Below are positions 58,124 through 64,000 of a DNA stretch of 64,000 bases, piece after piece. The notes under the pieces are model-generated. The model searched no databases. It was not told where the DNA came from and was given only the letters and a program-made list of their open reading frames with translations. Location: contig JACKPZ010000015.1 of NCBI GenBank assembly GCA_024233135.1, positions 35,542 through 99,541 on the forward strand. The letters run 5' to 3'. The stretch is from Akkermansiaceae bacterium (GTDB lineage: Bacteria; Verrucomicrobiota; Verrucomicrobiia; Verrucomicrobiales; Akkermansiaceae). Within the stretch, counting starts at the first letter, position 1, and the number at the start of each line of letters is the position of its first letter. Made by a program: the position numbers and the translations under genes.

Positions 58124-60289
58124 ATGAAGCAGTTGCGATGGGTGGTTCCGGCCGCGGTATGTGCGGTGTGCTTGGCGGGTTGTCGGAAAGAAAGGCCGGC
58201 TGCGGAGGTTCCTCCCGCGGAGGTGCCCGTCGCGGCGGACGCCGTGCGCGATCTTCCGCTGGCGGAGCATCTGGGTTTCATCACCCGCGTGCCGAAGGAT
58301 GCGGATCTGTTCGTGGCGGGATACGGGGCGGACCGGATGTCGCGCGATCTGGTGGCTTCGATCATGGATGAGAATCCGGAGGATCAGGACGACGAGTTCG
58401 CGTCGCTGCTGGGTCGTCTCGGTGGCGAGCACTTCCTGATGGTCGGCGCCGGCGCGGGCCGGAAGTTCGAGTTGTTGTTCCGCTCGTATCGCGAGTTCTC
58501 CGCGTCGATCACCGGGACCGCCGTCGGCGGGGTGCTGGATCACATCGACAAAGACGGCTTCGATCCGGCGGAGCCGAGTCTCGGCGACCTGGTGCCGAAG
58601 GATTCGGCCCGGCGCTGGCTGGAGGTGATGGTGAAGGACGGGCGGCTCGAGGTTCCTTCGATCGTGGCTGGGTGGTTTCCGGAAGCCGGGGAGAAGGAAA
58701 CGTGTCTTTCCGAACTCGCGGCCTTCGTGAGTGAGGCGTTTCAGGATGCGGAGTCGGCCGAGGCGGTTTCGTTCCAATCCTGCGGAGGCGATTTCACCGG
58801 CTTCGTGGTATCCGGCGAGGATGTCTTCCGCGAGGCGATCGAGAACGCCCGCGACGAGATTTCGAAACTCCCGCAGGGCGCGGGCTATCTTGATGGTGTG
58901 CCTGCCGATCAGGTGGACGAGTTTCTCAACGCGCTGCGGGACCTTCGTTTCACAATGGCGAGCGGAACCGTCGATGGACGCGTGCTGCTCTATATTGGCA
59001 ATGGCACCGACGGCCTGCGGCTCGCCGCAACGCCGGAGGAATCGCTCGCCGGGACACCCGCGCTGCGCTGGACATCCGCCTTCGCGGAGCAGCGCACCCA
59101 CGCGGTGTTCTATCTATCCGAAGCGATGGTGGCATCGATGCCGGCCTTGCTCGACCACTCGCCCGAGTGGAACAGCCTCGCCGCGGCGGTGCGCGAGCCG
59201 ATCCGCGAACAACGCGCGTTCCGTGAGATCCTCCACGCCATGGCGGGAAACTCCGAGGTGCTCGCGAAACGCGACGCCAGCCCGTTGACCATCGTTTGTT
59301 ATAGCGACGAAGGGCTTCGACTCGAGTCGCGCGGCGGTTGGCCGCACCCGGGGCTCGACTACGAGAAACCGCTGGCCATGGCGGATGTCGCGTTGGTGGA
59401 TCGCCCGGTGATGCGCGCGCACTGGATGCAGAGCCGCGCCCGCAACCACGTCGAGTGGAGCCAGGTCGAGAACTACGGAGCGCTGATCGAGGCGATCGCC
59501 GAGGAAATCCTCGTCCGCAACGAACCCGGTGACAGCCCGTCGATCGTCCCGGTGGAGGAGGTCCGCCGGGGCTTCCGCGAGGTGCGCGAAATGAACCGGG
59601 CCTACCGCGAGGAGTTCCGTGAAGGAGTGGGCGACGAAGTGGCGGTGATCGTTGACCTCAAGGGTGAGGTGCCCGCGATTCCCGGGATCACCGAAGAGGA
59701 GGCGGAGCGGATCGGCAGCATTCCCCGGTTCCTCGTGGCGCGTCCGGTCAGGGACCGTGCGAAGATCGATGCCTGCGGGAAATCCCTCGAAACCCAGTGG
59801 CGCGGACTCACCGCCTGGGCGTCCGAGATTTCGGGCAACGAGCTGCCGCTGCTTGTCCCGCAGTCGATCGAGAGCGGCGGCCTGGTCACCTGGTATCCGC
59901 CCGCTCCGTTCATCGGCGGCGACTTCGTCCCGGGTGTGACGATGAATGACGATCTCTGGATGCTCGGAACCTCGCGCTCGCTCGCATCCGGATTCGCCAA
60001 GGCGGTGGAATCCGCGAGCGGTGGCGAACAGACAGGCGTGGTGGTGGATATCGATTTCGCGCCCGTGCGCGATTGGTTCGGAGATGTCTATCGGCGGAAC
60101 CAGATCGACTTCGACAAGTCGGTTGACGAATCCCTCGCCGAAGCCCGCGACAAGCTGGGGAAGGTCCCGGATGGGAAATGGATGTTCGATTCGCTCCGCC
60201 GCCTCGAGGGGATCCACTACCGGCACCGCATGGAGGACGGTGTGCCGCGGAGCAGTCTGCACATCCGGGTTTCCGAAGCCGGCGAGTAG
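58124..60289 (+). CDS. Large lipoprotein of unknown function
   Basis: A 721-residue lipoprotein (CLAGC, Cys20) that I do not recognise. After a short Pro/Ala/Glu linker, it shows alternating beta strands and helices with no cofactor-binding or catalytic motif. A segment such as GFVVSGEDVFREAIENARDEI recurs loosely in the second half, suggesting an internal duplication. Similar unannotated lipoproteins occur in Verrucomicrobiota (from memory). It is divergent from the NCS2 permease, with 86 bases between. Function is open. Confidence 0.8.
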   Translation: MKQLRWVVPAAVCAVCLAGCRKERPAAEVPPAEVPVAADAVRDLPLAEHLGFITRVPKDADLFVAGYGADRMSRDLVASIMDENPEDQDDEFASLLGRLGGEHFLMVGAGAGRKFELLFRSYREFSASITGTAVGGVLDHIDKDGFDPAEPSLGDLVPKDSARRWLEVMVKDGRLEVPSIVAGWFPEAGEKETCLSELAAFVSEAFQDAESAEAVSFQSCGGDFTGFVVSGEDVFREAIENARDEISKLPQGAGYLDGVPADQVDEFLNALRDLRFTMASGTVDGRVLLYIGNGTDGLRLAATPEESLAGTPALRWTSAFAEQRTHAVFYLSEAMVASMPALLDHSPEWNSLAAAVREPIREQRAFREILHAMAGNSEVLAKRDASPLTIVCYSDEGLRLESRGGWPHPGLDYEKPLAMADVALVDRPVMRAHWMQSRARNHVEWSQVENYGALIEAIAEEILVRNEPGDSPSIVPVEEVRRGFREVREMNRAYREEFREGVGDEVAVIVDLKGEVPAIPGITEEEAERIGSIPRFLVARPVRDRAKIDACGKSLETQWRGLTAWASEISGNELPLLVPQSIESGGLVTWYPPAPFIGGDFVPGVTMNDDLWMLGTSRSLASGFAKAVESASGGEQTGVVVDIDFAPVRDWFGDVYRRNQIDFDKSVDESLAEARDKLGKVPDGKWMFDSLRRLEGIHYRHRMEDGVPRSSLHIRVSEAGE

Positions 60290-60350
60290 CGCTCCGGTCA
60301 CCCGAATAGTGTATATCGCGCCGCGTGTTTCTTCGCTAGAAACCTGATCT

Positions 60351-61139
60351 GTGATTCGTGTCCCATGCCTGCTCGTTTCCGCGCTGGTGGCGGTATTCTC
60401 AGCCGCTTCGCTGTCCGCCGCGCCCGTCATCCACATGATCGGCGACTCGACGATGGCGGACAAACCGCGGCTCGAACTCCCCGAGCGCGGATGGGGGCAG
60501 TTGTTTCGGACCATCGTGCGCGAACCGGCGAAAGTCGTGAACCATGCGGCGAACGGACGCAGTACCCGGTCGTTCATCCATGAGGGCCGCTGGCGCAAGG
60601 TGGTCGGGAGCCTGAAAACGGGCGACTGGGTGGTGATCCAGTTCGGCCACAACGACGAGAAGGTCGACAAGCCGGGCGTCGGCGCCGAGGCCCGCGGACT
60701 CTATCAGGACAACCTCCGCAAGTTTGTTCGTGAATCGGTCAGCCATGGCGCCCACCCGGTGCTCGCAACCTCGGTGGCCCGCAGACGGTGGAACGAACAG
60801 GGCGAACTGGTGCCCACCCACGGCGAATACCCGGAGGTCGTCCGGATGGTCGCCCGCGAGGAGGATGTTCCGTTGGTGGACATGGAACGCCTCACCAACG
60901 AACTCGAACGGTCGATGGGCGTCGAGGGGAGCAAGAAGCTGCACCTGTGGTTCGCGCCGGGCGAGCATCCGAAGCTTCCCAAAGGTCTTGAGGACGACAC
61001 GCACTACTCCGAGTTTGGCGCGCTGCGGGTGGCGAAACTCTTCGCCGCCGAGTGCCAACGGCTTCACATCGGGATCGCGGACTGGGTCGATGGTGCTTCC
61101 TTGGGGGAGAAACAGGAAATCCGACCTCTGACTCGCTGA
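60351..61139 (+). CDS. Rhamnogalacturonan acetylesterase-like SGNH hydrolase (CE12)
   Basis: A 262-residue secreted esterase: signal peptide, then IGDSTMADK (GDST 31-34, Ser33), AANGRSTRSFIHEGRW, VIQFGHND and DDTHYSEFGALRVAKLF, the four SGNH blocks in CE12 form. It would remove acetyl groups from pectic rhamnogalacturonan. The start is GTG at 60351. An AraC-type regulator gene follows on the same strand 80 bases later and may control sugar-related genes. Confidence 0.87.
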   Translation: MIRVPCLLVSALVAVFSAASLSAAPVIHMIGDSTMADKPRLELPERGWGQLFRTIVREPAKVVNHAANGRSTRSFIHEGRWRKVVGSLKTGDWVVIQFGHNDEKVDKPGVGAEARGLYQDNLRKFVRESVSHGAHPVLATSVARRRWNEQGELVPTHGEYPEVVRMVAREEDVPLVDMERLTNELERSMGVEGSKKLHLWFAPGEHPKLPKGLEDDTHYSEFGALRVAKLFAAECQRLHIGIADWVDGASLGEKQEIRPLTR

Positions 61140-61219
61140 CGAGCACTCAGCGCGCTGAAAGAAACCCGCGCCAACGAGCGGGAATGCCGGCTTGACCCGG
61201 CGTGTCCGTATGGTGGACG

Positions 61220-62230
61220 ATGTCCGACGCGATGAAGGCGCCGCCTTCCAGTGTTGCGGTGAAGGGTGGACGAACGATCGGTTGCTCCGAGGGGCCGTCC
61301 GGAGGCGATCGAGATGCGCCGTTTCTGGAGCGCTGCAAGAAGCTTGCCTCGGATCGCTTGCTCGGTCCGGCCGCGCGGATGTTCCGCGACCAGGCGGGCT
61401 GTCCGCTGCATGTCGCTTGGACGCCATGCGGCGCACTCGGCTGGGACGGCTTCGAGCCCGTATTCTGCTCGGAAACGTGCCCGTCCGAAGCTCGCTCGTC
61501 CATGTCCGGCGGACGTTGCGCCGCGTTCGACCACCAGCGCCTCCTTCAGATGCTCACTGCGCGCGATGGTTCGCATGGTTTCCTCTGCCCGCTCGATGTC
61601 CGGACGATCGCTTGCAAGATCGTGGCCGGCGGTCGACTGCTGGGCATCGCGTTTTTCCAGATCGACGAACGTCACGATTGCCGCTCCCCCGCGGAGATCC
61701 GGAAGATGCGCGAGTTGTTGAAATTCGTTGTCCATGACACCGTGGAGACGGTGTTGGCGGAAGTGGAGCGCGGAATGATCGAACGAATGCGCGACGAACT
61801 CGAGACCAGCCGGAAGGTCGAGCGCGGGCTTCGCTCGACCTTGCACCGCATGGCCCGCGCGATCGACGAAACGACAGCCGATCCGGAGGCCCACGAACAT
61901 GCCGATCTCGTCGTCAATCGCATGCTCGAATACGCCGACTCCCTCTATTGCCGTCCGATCGGACTCGCGGGCTTCGCGGAACGCACCGGCATGAACCTTT
62001 CCTACCTGTCCCATCTCTTCTCGGTGAAGATGGGCATGCCATTCCGCACGTATCTGCGCAGGCTGCGGTTGGATCGCGCGCGCCATCTGCTGTCCGATCC
62101 CATGCAGCGGATCTCGGAGGTCGCTTATGCGGTCGGGTATACCGATCCCAACCGCTTCCGGCTCGACTTCAAAAGCCACACCGGGCTCGCCCCTACGAAG
62201 TGGCGCGAGCGGTTTGCGGCGGATCGATGA
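61220..62230 (+). CDS. PocR-domain AraC-family regulator
   Basis: A 336-residue transcription factor. The N-terminal half is a PocR-type sensory domain, rich in Cys (CPLHVAWTPCGALGWDG, FCSETCPSEARS, HGFLCPLDVRTIACKI). The C-terminal 100 residues form an AraC double helix-turn-helix (LAGFAERTGMNLSYLSHLF and ISEVAYAVGYTDPNRFRLDFKSHTGLAPTKWRE). The start is uncertain: ATG 61220, ATG 61232 or a GTG at 61202. Ligand unknown; PocR domains often bind small hydrocarbon or sugar derivatives. Confidence 0.88.
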   Translation: MSDAMKAPPSSVAVKGGRTIGCSEGPSGGDRDAPFLERCKKLASDRLLGPAARMFRDQAGCPLHVAWTPCGALGWDGFEPVFCSETCPSEARSSMSGGRCAAFDHQRLLQMLTARDGSHGFLCPLDVRTIACKIVAGGRLLGIAFFQIDERHDCRSPAEIRKMRELLKFVVHDTVETVLAEVERGMIERMRDELETSRKVERGLRSTLHRMARAIDETTADPEAHEHADLVVNRMLEYADSLYCRPIGLAGFAERTGMNLSYLSHLFSVKMGMPFRTYLRRLRLDRARHLLSDPMQRISEVAYAVGYTDPNRFRLDFKSHTGLAPTKWRERFAADR

Positions 62231-62368
62231 AGGGGGTCATCCATCGATCCGACGGATGATCCAAAGAAAGGACGGTTGATTCCGAATGCGCGGCTTCCGA
62301 GCATTTCAAGAAGAGGAGTTCCGTTTCCCCCCGCCACGGCTTCTGAAACATCCGACCCCGAGATCGCC

Positions 62369-64000
62369 ATGAAAACTTGGATCCATTCCGGCGTGCGGCG
62401 GTTCATCCGCACGAATTCAGCGGCCATGGCCGCCACCAGTTTGTATCTTGCCGCGTTGCCGGCCGTCGCGTTTGATCCGAGCCCCTATCCGGACGGAACG
62501 CCGCCGGATGGAACGGCGGCGTATCCGTGGAAAGTCGATCTGCCGGAGGATTTCGACCAAATCGGATCCGATGGTATCCACGGCACGGCGGCGTGTTACG
62601 TTCTGACCCGAAACCTCGATTGCAGGAATGAGGACCATCGGGTGAGATATGCCTTCAGCGGAACTTTCGATGGAAACTATCGACTCGTTTCGCGAATCCA
62701 TGTGGACCAGCCCACGGAGACGGGTGTGGGGTTGTTCTCGATTCTGCAGAACGGTGCGCTCGTCAAGCGCCTCGCCGTGGTGAACTCCCACTTCCGCGCC
62801 GCAGGCGCGATGGGAGCCGTGGTCGGCTCGATGGGATATGGCAGCACCGTGGAGGAATGCTACTCGTGGGGGAATACCGTGGCCGCGGTGTCGACCAACA
62901 AACAGTCGATCGGGGGAATCACCGGCGGTGAATCGTATCAGCGCCCCGCCGCCGTCGTTCGGAATTGTTTCACGAGGGACAACACGATCAGCTCCGCCTT
63001 TCAGACGGTGGGAGGAATCTGTGGGTATAACGATGCGTTTGTTCAGAAATGTTATTCCGCGGGAACGAATCTGGCGGCACCACGCTATGTGGGAGGTGTG
63101 ATCGGATACGGAGGTTCCGGAACCGTGATGGACTCGTATTCGGATATGACCAACAGCCCGTCGGTTCAGTGTGGCTCAAGCAATGGATCCTGGGTGAACG
63201 CGCTTGTTCCGAACCGTTACGCCACGGACTTCAACATCACGTCCCATTCGATCGCCGAACTCGGCTGGGATCCCGCGATCTGGAGCATCGGCCCGGACGG
63301 ATTTCCCTGGCTCACAGGATTCAACCTGCCCCCGGTCGCCGAGGCTGGTCCATCCCAAGATGTTTCCCTTGGTTCGACGGTCTTTCTCGACGGCGGTTCG
63401 AGTGCCGACGATCACACGCCGTTGGTGCTTCTCGCCTATGAGTGGAGCATCGAATCCGCCCCTGCCGGAAGTGCCGCGGCGCTCGCCGGACCGGACGCGA
63501 TGCAGCCGATGTTCGCCCCGGATCTGCCCGGGATTTACACGATCAAACTGACGGTCACCGACGAGGACGGACTCGCCGATGACGATACGACGACGCTGGA
63601 CGTCCGGCCGGTTGTCGAAGGAGGAAGCTTCGAGAACGACTTCGCCGGATGGACCGCCACCGGAAACGTGTCGATCCAGAGTGGTCCGCCGTACACTTCG
63701 ACAGATGGCGGCAAGTTGATCGCCTTCAACGACCGGAACTCGGACCCGGACGGTGTGTTGTCGCAGGTGGTGGAGACGGTCCCCGGCATGGTCTATCGAC
63801 TCCAATTCGACGTCGGGGTGCTGTCGTATGTGAACAAACAGCAGCGGCTCGGACTCGAGGTTTCAAACGGAACCGTGTTGCTCAGCGATACGATCACCCT
63901 CACCGGCACGACCGGCGGAGTGGTGACATGGCAGTCGAAGGACTATCTGTTCACCGCGGATGGAATCACCACATCCATTGTTTTTCGGGACCTTTCCACG
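62369..64000 (+). CDS. Secreted GLUG/PKD-domain protein, 5' part
   Basis: The first 544 codons of a gene open to the right edge. After a signal peptide (LYLAALPAVAF), it has GLUG-like repeats (GLFSILQNGALVKRLAVVNS, GGICGYNDAFVQKCYSAG, VGGVIGYGGSG), then a PKD domain (PPVAEAGPSQDVSLG...FLDGGSSADDHTP...YEWSIE). A CBM-like beta-sandwich follows (GGSFENDFAGWTATGNVSI). Adhesive or polysaccharide-binding surface proteins have this layout. The ATG at 62369 is the first in frame. No stop is seen by position 64000. Confidence 0.82.
   Translation, partial: MKTWIHSGVRRFIRTNSAAMAATSLYLAALPAVAFDPSPYPDGTPPDGTAAYPWKVDLPEDFDQIGSDGIHGTAACYVLTRNLDCRNEDHRVRYAFSGTFDGNYRLVSRIHVDQPTETGVGLFSILQNGALVKRLAVVNSHFRAAGAMGAVVGSMGYGSTVEECYSWGNTVAAVSTNKQSIGGITGGESYQRPAAVVRNCFTRDNTISSAFQTVGGICGYNDAFVQKCYSAGTNLAAPRYVGGVIGYGGSGTVMDSYSDMTNSPSVQCGSSNGSWVNALVPNRYATDFNITSHSIAELGWDPAIWSIGPDGFPWLTGFNLPPVAEAGPSQDVSLGSTVFLDGGSSADDHTPLVLLAYEWSIESAPAGSAAALAGPDAMQPMFAPDLPGIYTIKLTVTDEDGLADDDTTTLDVRPVVEGGSFENDFAGWTATGNVSIQSGPPYTSTDGGKLIAFNDRNSDPDGVLSQVVETVPGMVYRLQFDVGVLSYVNKQQRLGLEVSNGTVLLSDTITLTGTTGGVVTWQSKDYLFTADGITTSIVFRDLST

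Overview
The window is GC-rich, densely coded, and has no rRNA, tRNA, insertion sequence, integrase or CRISPR array that I can see. Its gene repertoire suggests a free-living member of the Verrucomicrobiota. Pointers are the complete MoxR/BatA-E cluster, very large secreted proteins with beta-helix, ThuA, sorbosone-dehydrogenase and thrombospondin type 3 segments, many Tat-exported or lipoprotein enzymes, and secreted carbohydrate-active enzymes. This assignment is inferred from gene content only.

Layout. 1-5779 holds the start of plsY, a cyclophilin lipoprotein, an exported TIM-barrel isomerase, two small membrane proteins in a lower-GC islet, a patatin-like protein, a PagL-like barrel and a CNNM/CBS membrane protein. 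5842-9221 holds selD and selU (mnmH), translationally coupled and dedicated to selenouridine in tRNA, then an RlmI-like rRNA methyltransferase. 9272-14836 is one minus-strand operon: a Tat-exported molybdoenzyme, a 16-Cys ferredoxin, an NrfD/PsrC membrane subunit and two YeeE/YedE sulfur-transport proteins, the larger carrying a rhodanese-like domain without its catalytic Cys. Divergent from it are an exported methyltransferase and a TolC/adaptor/RND/DUF2892 efflux operon (15054-21667). After a GH43-like hydrolase and an ArsR regulator comes a second sulfur operon (23375-28358): an ArsR-family regulator, an SQR-like flavoprotein, a DsrC/TusE-like protein, DsrE2, an OmpP1/FadL channel, a thioredoxin-like lipoprotein and a one-Cys peroxiredoxin.

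29388-37453 is the aerotolerance-type cluster: moxR, DUF58, a small membrane protein, batA, a batB-batC fusion, batD and batE. 37540-48054 holds two giant secreted proteins. Next come a class I aldolase and an SGNH esterase. A divergent nitrogen and purine-like section (50672-58037) follows: an NTF2-like protein, a nitrilase-superfamily amidase and a GNAT acetyltransferase on one side; an IorAB-type molybdenum hydroxylase with XdhC and MocA-like maturation factors, and a convergent NCS2 permease, on the other. The window ends with an orphan 721-residue lipoprotein, a rhamnogalacturonan-acetylesterase-like protein, a PocR/AraC regulator and the 5' part of another large secreted protein.

Most interesting part: 9-28 kb looks like a sulfur-handling region. 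Sulfur uptake (split YedE), reduction or oxidation of polysulfide or thiosulfate (Psr-like complex), sulfide oxidation (SQR) and a persulfide relay (DsrC/DsrE2 without DsrAB) sit beside periplasmic thiol redox proteins. A well-defined promoter and 20-bp palindrome precede the arsR-sqr unit.
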